39,052 bases of DNA from Aquabacterium sp. A7-Y (GTDB lineage Bacteria > Pseudomonadota > Gammaproteobacteria > Burkholderiales > Burkholderiaceae_C): positions 1 to 39,052 of the forward strand of contig NZ_JAPFBW010000049.1 in the NCBI RefSeq assembly GCF_026153205.1, read 5' to 3'. Below the pieces are notes generated by a model. It was not told where the DNA came from and made no database searches. It saw only the letters and a program-made list of their open reading frames with translations. Each line of letters starts with the position of its first letter. The first letter of the stretch is position 1. A program made the translations under genes and the position numbers. Positions 10,619 through 18,998 of this stretch are shown piece after piece.

Positions 10619-13261
10619 TTACGCCGGGGCGCGGCTCTGCGACGGCGGGCAAGCCTGCATGGCCTTACGCACCTGCTCAGGTTGAACATCCTCTGGAGCG
10701 AGGATGGCGCTGTCTTTGAGACCTTGCAAGATGCTGAGCGCTTGACGGTAGCTCAGGCAGGCCCCCTGACGATCGCTATGGAATGCGTCGGCACTGTAGC
10801 TTCGTCCCCCTGCGCGTGCTACCAAGGCTTTACCGAGGTGGTAGTGAGTCTCGCCTTGGATCTTGCGCACGTCGAAACGCATGGAAGCACCCTTGGGCAA
10901 ATTCGCAAGCAAGGTAAGCGCGGCTTTTCCAGCATGGATGCTACCCGTTACATCACCTTGACTGAGCAGCGATTCACTCATCGATAAATTGACTGCCGCG
11001 AGCGTCACTCTGTTCACTATTTCACGTGGATCTTTTGCGAGCAATGAAGAAGACAGCTCGATCGCCTGGCGATACTCCTGCACCGCTTGTTTCGAGTCAC
11101 CAGCACGCTGAAATGCAGCACCTAGGCCAGCATGACAAATTGCAATGCCGTGAATAAGAGTAGTGTTATCTGCGTCTCTCACACGCAGGCGCATGAGTAT
11201 GGATAGGCTCTTGCGATAGTATGGGATGGCTTGGTGGAAGGATTGGATGGCGCTCAAATACTCGCCGCGTACGCGGTATACATTCGATAAATATATCTCA
11301 GCGACGTCATTCCCAGGGCGCTGTGCGACGAGGGCCTCGAGGAGACGGATGGACGTATCGGACGTCTTGACGTAGGCGTCCTGGTCATTTGCATATAGCT
11401 GCATGGTGCTTTGCTGCCCATATAACCCGGCCAACCGCCGCCGGTTCTCGAAAGTAGGGGCGGCGGTTGCCAGATCACCCGCCACAGACAAACCGCTGCG
11501 AAAAACTGCATCTGCTTCCTTGAACTTGCCCAGCCTCACCAACAGGCTTGCCTGATGCCGATACACATTGACCAGTTCCTGCTGTGCTGCGCGGAAGGCA
11601 GCGTTGCGGCGACTGGGAGATGCCGTCAGGGGTTCGAGCAGCTCTCTGGCTTTCTCGAAGTTTGACATTGCTTCCTTCGCATCGCCGAGATTGGGACCAT
11701 TACCTCCACCTATAGCCTCAGCTACCCTGCGGTAGCCGGCGGCGATTTCCACCAGAAGTCCCGCATCGCCGCCTGCCTCGCTACTCAATTTCTGCAGGTA
11801 GGCCAATGCCTTCTCAACCACCAGTCGGCGCACGGGCGTCGAGCCGGGCAAAGTGAGGATAGCGTCGTGGATGTCGAAGATGAACACGTTGGCCAGTTGA
11901 CGCACGTCGGCGAAGTGCCGCTCGGCACGCTCTCGTTCGCGGTTGGCCTCGTAGGCTTGATATACAGCGACGGTGAGGCCGCCAATCATCGCCAGATTGG
12001 CGACCAGTGCGACGCCCACTGCCACCCGATGGTGCTGCACAAAACGACCAGCCCGGTAGCTCCACGCACCCCGGCGTGCGTGCACGGGCAGCCGCTCCAA
12101 GTGCCGGAACACATCGTCGGCCAGATGCTCGGCTGAGGCATACCGCGCCGCCGGGTCCTTGCGCAGCGCCTTCAATACCACCGCGTCGAGGTCACCCCGC
12201 AACTGCGCCCGCAGGCGCCGCTCGGTGACCGCCTTGCTCGGCGGTGTCGGTTCCCCGTCGCAGATCGCCTTTGCCAGTTCGTAGTCGCTGCTGGTTGGCA
12301 GGTCCAGGTAGGGTGACGTGCCGGTCAGCAGGCGGTGCAGCACCACCCCGAGCGAATAGATGTCGCTGGTGGGACTGATCTCGTCGCCTTGCACCTGCTC
12401 GGGGCTGGAGTAGGCCAGCGTCAGTACCCGCTGTGCGGTGCGCGTGTTCGTGGGCGGTGCGCCGTCGGCTGACCCCAGGCGTTTCGCGATGCCGAAATCC
12501 AGCAGCTTGACGGCGCCGCTGCCGCTCACCAGGATGTTGCTCGGCTTGAGGTCGCGGTGCACCACCCCTTTGCTGTGAGCGTAGTGAGCCACCTGGCAGA
12601 CGGTGCGGAACAGTTGCAGGCGCTGCTGGACCGGCAGCTTGCGGCGCTCGGCGTAGAGGTCGATCGGCTCGCCGTCGACCAGCTCCATCACGAAGTACGG
12701 CCGGCCGTCCTCGGTCACGCCGCCATCGAAGACCTTGGCGAGGTTGGGATGGTCGAGGCTGGCCAGGATCTGGCGCTCCGCGTGGAAGCGGGAGATCGCG
12801 TGTTCGCGGTCGAAGCTGTGGCCCATCAGTTTGATGGCCACCTGCTGCTCGTACTGGCCGTCGGCGCGCTCGGCTCGGTAGACCTCGCCCATGCCACCGC
12901 GACCGATCAGCTCGACGACCCGGTAGGACCCGAGCTGCTGCCCGATGCAAGAGGCTCCCCTCAGTTCGTCCACCTCGGCTGCCAGCACGGTGGGCAGTCG
13001 GTCAAGCAAGGTCTCGCTGGCTTCTGCAGCGTCAAGCAGCGAGCCCAGCTCCTCGGCCAGCGCAGCATCATCGGCCGCCAGCCGGTTGACGAACACGCGG
13101 CGTTGCGAGGGTGGCAGTGTCAGGGCCTCGGCCAACAGTCCCTTCATGCGCTGCCACCCGGCTGGGTCGAGACCGCTGCCAGGAAGCACCTTTGAGTTCG
13201 AACTGGAGTGCATGGGATCCGCCTCCGGGGGGCGGTCCGAGTTCTCCGGAATAAGCGTCAT
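10619..13261 (-). CDS. Transmembrane Ser/Thr protein kinase with C-terminal TPR-like region
   Basis: This 880-residue kinase begins with an 80-residue helical segment (WQRMKGLLAEALTL...LLDAAE) seen in proteobacterial and planctomycete kinases that often pair with ECF sigma factors. The kinase domain (about 113-390) has the P-loop GRGGMGEV (120-127), Lys K144, catalytic HRDLKPSN (235-242), DFG (255-257) and SPE (286-288). All catalytic residues are present. One membrane helix lies at about 413-433. The remaining 440 residues are helical and TPR-like (for example GIAICHAGLGAAFQRAGDSKQA), probably a periplasmic sensing or docking part. The ATG at 13261 is chosen because GGAGGT lies five bases upstream; an ATG at 13294 lacks this. 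No sigma factor gene is seen next to it. It is divergent from a TonB-dependent receptor, and two broken copies of the same kinase lie further right. Confidence 0.9.
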   Translation of the reverse strand: MTLIPENSDRPPEADPMHSSSNSKVLPGSGLDPAGWQRMKGLLAEALTLPPSQRRVFVNRLAADDAALAEELGSLLDAAEASETLLDRLPTVLAAEVDELRGASCIGQQLGSYRVVELIGRGGMGEVYRAERADGQYEQQVAIKLMGHSFDREHAISRFHAERQILASLDHPNLAKVFDGGVTEDGRPYFVMELVDGEPIDLYAERRKLPVQQRLQLFRTVCQVAHYAHSKGVVHRDLKPSNILVSGSGAVKLLDFGIAKRLGSADGAPPTNTRTAQRVLTLAYSSPEQVQGDEISPTSDIYSLGVVLHRLLTGTSPYLDLPTSSDYELAKAICDGEPTPPSKAVTERRLRAQLRGDLDAVVLKALRKDPAARYASAEHLADDVFRHLERLPVHARRGAWSYRAGRFVQHHRVAVGVALVANLAMIGGLTVAVYQAYEANRERERAERHFADVRQLANVFIFDIHDAILTLPGSTPVRRLVVEKALAYLQKLSSEAGGDAGLLVEIAAGYRRVAEAIGGGNGPNLGDAKEAMSNFEKARELLEPLTASPSRRNAAFRAAQQELVNVYRHQASLLVRLGKFKEADAVFRSGLSVAGDLATAAPTFENRRRLAGLYGQQSTMQLYANDQDAYVKTSDTSIRLLEALVAQRPGNDVAEIYLSNVYRVRGEYLSAIQSFHQAIPYYRKSLSILMRLRVRDADNTTLIHGIAICHAGLGAAFQRAGDSKQAVQEYRQAIELSSSLLAKDPREIVNRVTLAAVNLSMSESLLSQGDVTGSIHAGKAALTLLANLPKGASMRFDVRKIQGETHYHLGKALVARAGGRSYSADAFHSDRQGACLSYRQALSILQGLKDSAILAPEDVQPEQVRKAMQACPPSQSRAPA

Positions 13262-13279
13262 GGGGACCTCCGATACCCG

Positions 13280-13311
13280 CTGAAGCTGCACCAATTGAAG
13301 TGCAGCTTCAG
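13280..13311. promoter_or_regulatory. Perfect 11-base inverted repeat upstream of the kinase
   Basis: The arms ctgaagctgca (13280-13290) and tgcagcttcag (13301-13311) are perfectly complementary across a 10-base loop. The repeat lies about 20 bases upstream of the kinase start. It could be a repressor operator or a hairpin in the kinase mRNA leader that affects translation. Confidence 0.55.
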
Positions 13312-13698
13312 ATTAGGCGGTGCTGGCCCGCTGTCAATCACCCTGTCCAGCGGCACGTCGTCGTGCCCTATGTGTTCTCGTAGTGGAGGTCGTGAGGCCG
13401 CGCACTATCTTCATCTATTCGAAAACGGGCAAGCAGTCTCCAACGCACGCACACGGGGGCGACGTAGCGACCAGCGCCCGCCGCGAATTGCTGTCCAAAG
13501 GGAGCGGGTCTGCCCAGACGCACAGCCATCCCCCGTACGAGCAGGCCCTAGGGTGTGTTTGACATGGGCCGGGGAGCGCCTCGAATCAGATTGCGTCCCC
13601 GGCAGACATGGCGCAGTTGAACGGATTGTCAATCTGGTCAAACACGCCCAGGCCCAACAGTCGCAGTGGCGGCTCTTGACGTCGAGTGAGGAGAGCGT
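13312..13698. other. Divergent intergenic region between kinase and TonB receptor
   Basis: This region should hold the receptor promoter. No clear -35/-10 pair was recognised. It contains a 99-base segment bounded by 13-base inverted repeats (13551-13649), annotated separately. No gene is supported here. Confidence 0.5.
13551..13649. mobile_element. Possible MITE-like element with 13-base inverted ends
   Basis: The left end gggtgtgtttgac (13551-13563) and right end gtcaaacacgccc (13637-13649) are inverted repeats with one mismatch, enclosing 73 bases without coding capacity. The hexamer aggccc occurs at 13543-13548, two bases before the left end, and at 13650-13655, directly after the right end, so it may be a target duplication. 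The left end also occurs alone at 1231-1245. The size and structure fit a miniature inverted-repeat element, or the fused ends of a deleted insertion sequence. Confidence 0.45.
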
Positions 13699-16407
13699 AT
13701 GTTCAACCGCAATGCGATCAGCGCAGCGTGGCGCACGATCACCCTGGGCGCTATCGGTCTCGTGCCCCCCACCTCTGCCCCCTGCCAGGAGGCTCAGCGA
13801 TTTGAACGGGTCGAGATCACCGGCTCGGCAGTTCGGCGTATCCAGGGGGAAACCGCTCTGCCGGTGCAAGTCATCACACGACAGGACATCGAGAGAACAG
13901 GCGCGAGCTCGGTTGGCGAGTTGGTACAGGCGCTGCCTTCGATGCAGGCCTTTACAAACGACGCCACTGCGGTGGGCGGCACCACGAGCGGAGGTGGCTT
14001 CAACGGTGCGTCGATCCACGGGCTCGGCGAAGACAAGACACTGGTGCTGTTGAACGGCAGGCGCCTGGCCACCTTCGCAGGACAAACGCTCTCGGGCGCC
14101 TTTGCGAGTGTCGATCTGAACGTGATCCCGCTGGCCGCTATCGAACGGGTCGAAGTGTTGACCGATGGTGCGTCGGCGCTCTATGGCGCGGACGCCGTGG
14201 CTGGAGTGGTCAACTTCATTACCAAGAATGACAGCAGCGAAGGAGCTGTCGCCTTGGGCGGCTCAATGCCCGGGCAAGGGGCCCGAGAAGGCCGCTTCAG
14301 TCTCTCCAAGGGCTTCGGCGACTACGACATGGACGGCTACAACGTCCTGGTGTCCGGCAGCTATGAGAAGCGCGACGCGTTGCGGTCGGTCGATCGCAGC
14401 TTCGCGCGAACAGGGGTGCTGCGCTTTTCTCGCGACGGCAAGCGCTATCGCCTGTCACATGGCTCGATCAACAGCATTCCGGCCAACCTGCAGGATCCCA
14501 ACGGAGATTTCTACAATCCCTATTTGCAAAGCGCCGGAACGTGCGCAGCCAAGTCGTTTCAGGTTGGCAGCGCCTGCAACTACGATTTCATGCAGGATCT
14601 TGAGATCGTGCCTGAGCGTGAGCGGGGCGCGTTCTACGCGTCGGCTTCCAAAGCGCTCGACGACCACAGACGGCTTTACGCTGAGGCGCTGCTTTCCAAT
14701 ACCACCACCACCGCGCGCATTGCACCTCCTCCGGGCGGTATCAGCGTCTTGCCGGGCGCGTTTCCGCAGGCCCCGTCGGGCGGCCTGGCCTTCTATAGAA
14801 TCGCTGCCGTCGGCCCGCGCACCGATGAGAACGTCAGCACAGCCAGGCACTTCGTGATCGGTTCCGATGGCAGGGCCGGCCGCTTCGACTACGACCTCTC
14901 CTACACTCGCTCGAAGAGCACCTACCGAAACAACGCCAAGGGCGGCTGGCTGTCCCAGAGTGCCGCAGACGACGCGCTCCTGCAGGTGAATCCCTTCCTG
15001 CCCCTAGAGCAGTTATCGCCACAGGACGTGGCAACGCTGCGGGATGCACAACGGATGGGCTTCTTTCAGGGCGGCGAAGGCACTTTGGACCATCTACTGG
15101 CACGTGCTTCGACGGAGATCGCGCAGCTGCCCGGCGGGGCGATGTCGGTCGCCGGAGGCGTCAGTTATCTGCGCGACCGATTTGACCGCATCGCCAGCGA
15201 CCTCGCACAAGGCATCGGCGACACCCGTTTCGGCGATCCGTCGCAGCTGGTGCCGTACCAGGCGTCGCGCCATGCCTGGGGCGCCTTTGCGGAAGTGCTG
15301 GCACCGGTGGTCCAGCAGGTCGAACTCGGCGCTGCCACGCGCCATGACCGGTACTCCGACATCGGCGGGTCCACCACAGCCAAGGGCATGTTGCGCTGGC
15401 AACCCACCAGCGGTGTGTTGTTGCGTGCATCACTGGGCACCGGCTTCAAGGCTCCTACGCCGGCGCAAATCAACGCGACCCAGCAGGTGGTTGGCGTGAC
15501 GGGGGGCGCTTACCCTTGCGAGCCGGGATCAGCCCTCGCCCATGTCGCTGCATCGCTGGGCGCTTCCTGCCGGCCGGACGTGTCGCAGTACGAAACGCTC
15601 GCCGCGGGGAACAAGAACCTCGAGCCGGAAAAGTCCACGCAATGGAGTTTGGGCGTGCGCCTGGAGCCGCAGCCTTCGTTCAGCTTCGGTGCCGACATCT
15701 GGAACGTGAAGGTCAGGAACTGGATCGGCCAAGTGGACGACAGCACGGTCTTCTCGAATCCCGAGGCATGGCGGCAGAAGTTCACGACCTTCTTCGACCC
15801 GGGAACGCGCCAGACCTACCTGGCTTTCCTGGCGAACAACGACAATTTGGGCGAGGGCCGGGAGCGGGGCATCGACTTCGACGTGCAGGGCCGGCTGAGC
15901 ACGCCCGCGGGTCGCCTGAACTCCAAGTTCATCGCCACCTATATGCTGCAGGACAAGTACCAGTTGTTGAAAGACGGTCCGTACTACAGCAACCTCGGTC
16001 GCTATGGCGAGAGCGGCGGCGTCGTCTTTCGCTGGATAGGCCGCTGGATCAACACCTTGCAAGCCGGGGACTTCGCCCATACCCTGACCCTGCACTTCAG
16101 GTCCGGTTTCACCGACCAGCCGTATAGAGCCGAGGACCGCAGGATCGAGCAGCTCGACGAGAACGGCAGGAGCCTGGGTTTCGTCGACATGCAGCGCAGG
16201 GTGAAGCGTCACATCACTTTCGACTGGCAAACCGCCTGGACCGTCAACAAGCAGTTCCACCTGGTCGGCGGCATTCTGAACGTCGCGGACACAGACCCGC
16301 CGCTGTCGATCAACACCTCCGACGGAGGCCACATGATCGGGTATGACGACCGCTACTACGACGCGCGCGGCCGCACGTTCTATCTGAATGCGGCCTACTC
16401 CTTCTGA
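13699..16407 (+). CDS. TonB-dependent outer-membrane receptor
   Basis: This 902-residue receptor has a signal-like N-terminus (about 1-30), a plug domain at about 40-170 and a large beta-barrel to the end. Plug hallmarks include VQVITRQDIERTGASSVGEL, IHGLGEDKTLVLLNGRRLA and VEVLTDGASALYGADAVAGV, the usual glycine-rich plug-end motif. The barrel includes GTGFKAPTPAQIN and NKNLEPEKSTQWSLG, typical of iron-complex-type receptors. The last residue is Phe, as expected for barrel insertion. The protein imports a ligand across the outer membrane using TonB energy; the ligand cannot be told from sequence. AGGAG stands seven bases before the ATG. It is divergent from the kinase gene and followed by a decayed kinase copy. 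No FecI/FecR pair or TonB gene is nearby. Confidence 0.93.
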   Translation: MFNRNAISAAWRTITLGAIGLVPPTSAPCQEAQRFERVEITGSAVRRIQGETALPVQVITRQDIERTGASSVGELVQALPSMQAFTNDATAVGGTTSGGGFNGASIHGLGEDKTLVLLNGRRLATFAGQTLSGAFASVDLNVIPLAAIERVEVLTDGASALYGADAVAGVVNFITKNDSSEGAVALGGSMPGQGAREGRFSLSKGFGDYDMDGYNVLVSGSYEKRDALRSVDRSFARTGVLRFSRDGKRYRLSHGSINSIPANLQDPNGDFYNPYLQSAGTCAAKSFQVGSACNYDFMQDLEIVPERERGAFYASASKALDDHRRLYAEALLSNTTTTARIAPPPGGISVLPGAFPQAPSGGLAFYRIAAVGPRTDENVSTARHFVIGSDGRAGRFDYDLSYTRSKSTYRNNAKGGWLSQSAADDALLQVNPFLPLEQLSPQDVATLRDAQRMGFFQGGEGTLDHLLARASTEIAQLPGGAMSVAGGVSYLRDRFDRIASDLAQGIGDTRFGDPSQLVPYQASRHAWGAFAEVLAPVVQQVELGAATRHDRYSDIGGSTTAKGMLRWQPTSGVLLRASLGTGFKAPTPAQINATQQVVGVTGGAYPCEPGSALAHVAASLGASCRPDVSQYETLAAGNKNLEPEKSTQWSLGVRLEPQPSFSFGADIWNVKVRNWIGQVDDSTVFSNPEAWRQKFTTFFDPGTRQTYLAFLANNDNLGEGRERGIDFDVQGRLSTPAGRLNSKFIATYMLQDKYQLLKDGPYYSNLGRYGESGGVVFRWIGRWINTLQAGDFAHTLTLHFRSGFTDQPYRAEDRRIEQLDENGRSLGFVDMQRRVKRHITFDWQTAWTVNKQFHLVGGILNVADTDPPLSINTSDGGHMIGYDDRYYDARGRTFYLNAAYSF

Positions 16408-16445
16408 CTCCACTCGAGACCGCGGACGTCCTGACCCGTGACCTG

Positions 16446-16860
16446 ATGGACTCCAGCTTGAACTCCAAGGAGCTTCCTACCGGCGGTCTCGAGCCAGCCC
16501 GGACGGCCGGCCGGCCGTACTTCATGATGGAGCTGATCGACGGAGAGCCGATCGACCTCTACGATGAGCGCCGCAAGCTGCCGGTCCAGGCAGCGCCTGC
16601 AACTGTTTCACACTGTCTGCCAGGTGGCTCGCTACGCTGACAGCAAAGGGGTGGTGCACCGCGACCTCAAGCCGAGCAACATCCTGGTGAGCAGCAGCGG
16701 CGCCGTCAAGCTGCTGGACTACGAACTGGCGAAGGCCATCTGTGACGGGGAACCGACACGCCGAGCAAGGCGGTCACCGAGCGGCGCCTGCGGGCGCAGT
16801 TGCGGGGTGACCTCGACGCGGTGGTGTTGAAGGCGCTGCGCTAGGACCGTATGCGTCCGG
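16446..16860 (+). pseudogene. Decayed copy of the Ser/Thr kinase gene
   Basis: The DNA closely matches the intact kinase at 10619-13261 over several blocks. It begins with a start and 18 residues like the intact N-terminus (NSKELPTGGLEPA against NSKVLPGSGLDPA). It then jumps to the kinase lobe ([18 protein letters not shown]), includes [12 protein letters not shown] and jumps again, losing the DFG motif and activation loop. Further damage includes one extra G near 16589-16590, one missing C near 16758 and an in-frame stop (tag, 16842-16844) where the intact copy has Lys. The end fades out near 16860 with another small deletion. It cannot make a kinase. It lies in the same direction directly after the TonB receptor, 38 bases past its stop. 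A duplicated kinase on both sides of the receptor is implied. Confidence 0.9.
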
Positions 16861-17112
16861 CCTGGGCACATTGATCCAGTCCCGGCCCTTGGCAGGAAGA
16901 ACTGGTTGTTCGCCGGCTCTGCTGACGAACGGCAGGCGGCCTGATGTCAAGGCGTCGACCAGCGACGCCTACGATGCTGCTGCATCTGCCGCCACACCCT
17001 GGCCATCGTCAACAGCCAGGCGACAAGCACGGCCGCGCATTGTCGCGGCCCGGCGGCCAGGACCGCCGCGCGACTGCGTCCAGACCGCGCGGTCCTCGGA
17101 CGGTCCGCAGGC

Positions 17113-17958
17113 TCAGTGCGTCCGTTGCCGCCGGCGCGCCAAGGCGCCCACCAGGCCGAGGCCGCCCAGCGTCAGCGCCCAAGTCTCGGGCTCGGGCACC
17201 GGGGTCGTGATCGCTTCAACCGTCAAGTACTTCAGCGTGAGAAACGCGCCACGCTGGAACGTCTCGCCTTCCTGGGTGCCAGGGCTGAGCAGCGCGCTCG
17301 CGAAGGACCCCGAGAGCGTGCTCAGGTCCACGTCTCCTGACAGCTCCGCCGTCAGCTCTTCGGAGCGCAGGCCGTTGCGGCCCGTGTAGGCGCGATCGAA
17401 TCCGAGGAACTGGACCGCATCGGTGCCCGTGCCGACCTGGAAGCCACCGTGCAGCTGGATCACCGTGTCGTAGTCCGCGTCGGGATGGGCGCTGTCCCCG
17501 GAGTGGGTTTCGAGGCCCAGGGAGAACCGGTAGCCTGTGATCCGGTAGCCGGATTCCGCTTGGAAGTGCAGTGGCGTCCCCACCTTCACGCTCTGCTGAT
17601 AGTAAAGCCCGTTCGGCTCGGTCGCATACGGGGTAACGCTGCCCGACGCCGTCCACTGCTCGTAGCCCCACATCGGCAGGAACTCGATGCGAAGCTGGTT
17701 CGCCTGCTGGTTGGAGATGCCGTAAGCCTCCGGCCCGAAACCGATGCTGCCGTCATCGGAGTGGCCGCCGGGGGATGGCTGCCGGAACTCGATAGATGAA
17801 TTGAAACCTTTCCCGGAGTAGACACGGTCGAACGAGACCGTTGCCGAGCCAAGGTCGTGTGTCTCGACCGCGGCGTGGGCCGCGGAGAGGCTGCCCGCCA
17901 GCGCGAGCGCGGCGGCGATGCAGAAGGCCAACCGCCGGTGGTTCGGATTTTTCGTCAT
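17113..17958 (-). CDS. PEP-CTERM sorting-domain exported protein
   Basis: This 281-residue exported protein has a clear signal peptide (about 1-29, ending in AHA) and a C-terminal PEP-CTERM tail: VPEPETWALTL, a hydrophobic stretch and an Arg-rich end (ARRRQRTH). The middle is beta-rich with no known enzyme motif. PEP-CTERM tails are recognised by exosortase (EpsH/XrtA), which handles proteins destined for the envelope or extracellular matrix; neither exosortase nor polysaccharide genes are in this window. The ribosome site before 17958 is weak (GGGAAG). The gene stands alone between the kinase pseudogene and a non-coding stretch. A short GC-rich palindrome, gaccgcgcggtc (17083-17094), lies just beyond its stop and could form a structure at the mRNA end. 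Confidence 0.93.
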   Translation of the reverse strand: MTKNPNHRRLAFCIAAALALAGSLSAAHAAVETHDLGSATVSFDRVYSGKGFNSSIEFRQPSPGGHSDDGSIGFGPEAYGISNQQANQLRIEFLPMWGYEQWTASGSVTPYATEPNGLYYQQSVKVGTPLHFQAESGYRITGYRFSLGLETHSGDSAHPDADYDTVIQLHGGFQVGTGTDAVQFLGFDRAYTGRNGLRSEELTAELSGDVDLSTLSGSFASALLSPGTQEGETFQRGAFLTLKYLTVEAITTPVPEPETWALTLGGLGLVGALARRRQRTH

Positions 17959-18462
17959 TTGTGCTTCCCTGACTGCTGAAGAATGGGTGTGTGGCTATCG
18001 CTCCAAAGGACGGATAAAGCCGCGGCTCACTCTATGCTTGAAGCCGCAGAAACACAGTGAAAAAAGGTGAGACCGGCCTTCGCCATACTCCGGCGCAAAG
18101 GCGCAAAGGCGCAAAGGCGGCTGGCGCAACACGCCAGCACGCTGAGGCGAGGGCCAGCCGTCCTACATAGAATCACGACCCTTGCAAGGCCCCTTCCGCC
18201 GATAGTGCATTTCTGCAATTTCGCTTCGATGCAGCATCAGTTGCAATGTGAAGGACACGCTTTGCTTCGCCACTCCCACAATGAATTGTCGGTCGAACGG
18301 CCAGAATCGCGGTGCGCTGTTTCGGCACCTCAATCCAATCAAGGAGTGGAACACGTTAACCCGTCGTACCGGCACTGCTTCCTGCAGGCCGGTTGCTCAT
18401 CCCTCGCCCTCTGGCGTGAGCGCCGCTAGGTCGTTGATTTCGGATTGATATCACCGGTTCGA
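17959..18462. other. Non-coding stretch before the tRNA fragment
   Basis: About 500 bases without a supported gene. It contains three tandem copies of an octamer (18092-18115). The promoter of the PEP-CTERM gene should lie at its left end. The sequence directly before the tRNA fragment does not look like a tRNA 5' half. Confidence 0.5.
18092..18115 (+). repeat. Three tandem copies of GGCGCAAA
   Basis: The octamer ggcgcaaa is repeated three times without interruption (18092-18099, 18100-18107, 18108-18115), followed by ggcgg. It lies outside coding sequence. Function unknown. Confidence 0.7.
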
Positions 18463-18512
18463 CTGGGCTGCGAACCAAGGGGTCGTGGGTTCGAATCCTG
18501 CCAGCCGCACCA
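18463..18512 (+). pseudogene. 3' part of a tRNA-Arg-like gene (possible attachment-site remnant)
   Basis: The 50 bases read as the 3' two-thirds of a tRNA: an anticodon arm (ctggg-ctgcgaa-ccaag, one mismatch), a variable region, a TpsiC arm with gggttcgaatcc, the acceptor strand cagccgc, discriminator A and encoded CCA. The matching 5' acceptor strand and D-arm are absent upstream, so the gene is incomplete. The T-arm and acceptor resemble tRNA-Arg(ACG) of betaproteobacteria as I recall it; the anticodon position here reads GCG. Loss of everything 5' of the anticodon arm, with a terminator directly downstream, is the layout left at the far end of an element that integrated into a tRNA gene. 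No integrase is visible in this window. Confidence 0.7.
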
Positions 18513-18547
18513 AATTGCATACGCAAAGTAAACACCTCAGAGGTGAC

Positions 18548-18570
18548 CGCCTCTAAGGCGTTTTTCTTTT
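18548..18570 (+). terminator. Intrinsic terminator after the tRNA fragment
   Basis: The stem cgcct/aggcg (18548-18552, 18556-18560) with a 3-base loop is followed by tttttctttt (18561-18570). It lies 35 bases after the tRNA CCA end and probably belonged to the intact tRNA transcription unit. Confidence 0.65.
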
Positions 18571-18998
18571 GCGCGGCGTTCTGCGTGACTTCGTTCGGTT
18601 GCGTCGGCCGTTGCCGGCCGTGGCAGGGTCGGGCCGTCCCGGTTCTGTTGCACCCGGCTCGCCGGCTCCGCAAGTCACCTGAGCTGCGGCCTTGCCGCAA
18701 TCCGGGCGCTACACCGAGTCCCGGGACGTCAGCATAAAGCGAAGCGAGCCCTCCGACACCGGAGGCTCAGATTCACTGACGGTCGAGACGGTCAGGCGGC
18801 GGCAGGGTCCGAGCAAGGAGGCCCTGCGCCTGGCGCTCGTGGCGAAGCGGTACGGTTCGCCGTATGTGGGCGGTCGTCCGATTGGATCAAAGCCGCGCGG
18901 CCAGGGGCGATTCCGCCGGAGCGATTTCGGCACATGTCCGCCAGAACCGCGTAGCAAGAACACCGCACGCCGAACGGTGTTGGATCCGACGGTCACCA
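18571..18998. other. Non-coding or decayed stretch
   Basis: About 430 bases between the tRNA terminator and the broken CoA-transferase. Frames are open on both strands for up to about 100 codons but show no recognisable domain or ribosome site. It may include the lost C-terminus of the CoA-transferase. Confidence 0.45.

Noticed and set aside
17083-17094. GC palindrome gaccgcgcggtc as a terminator
   Set aside because: No loop of useful size and no T-run; noted only as possible structure after the PEP-CTERM gene.
18092-18115. Octamer repeats as the start of a CRISPR array
   Set aside because: The repeats are short, directly adjacent and without spacers; no cas genes are in the window.
18356-18700. 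Minus-strand frame containing GRIRTHDPLVRS
   Set aside because: This peptide is the usual result of translating the complement of a tRNA; the strand opposite holds the tRNA fragment.
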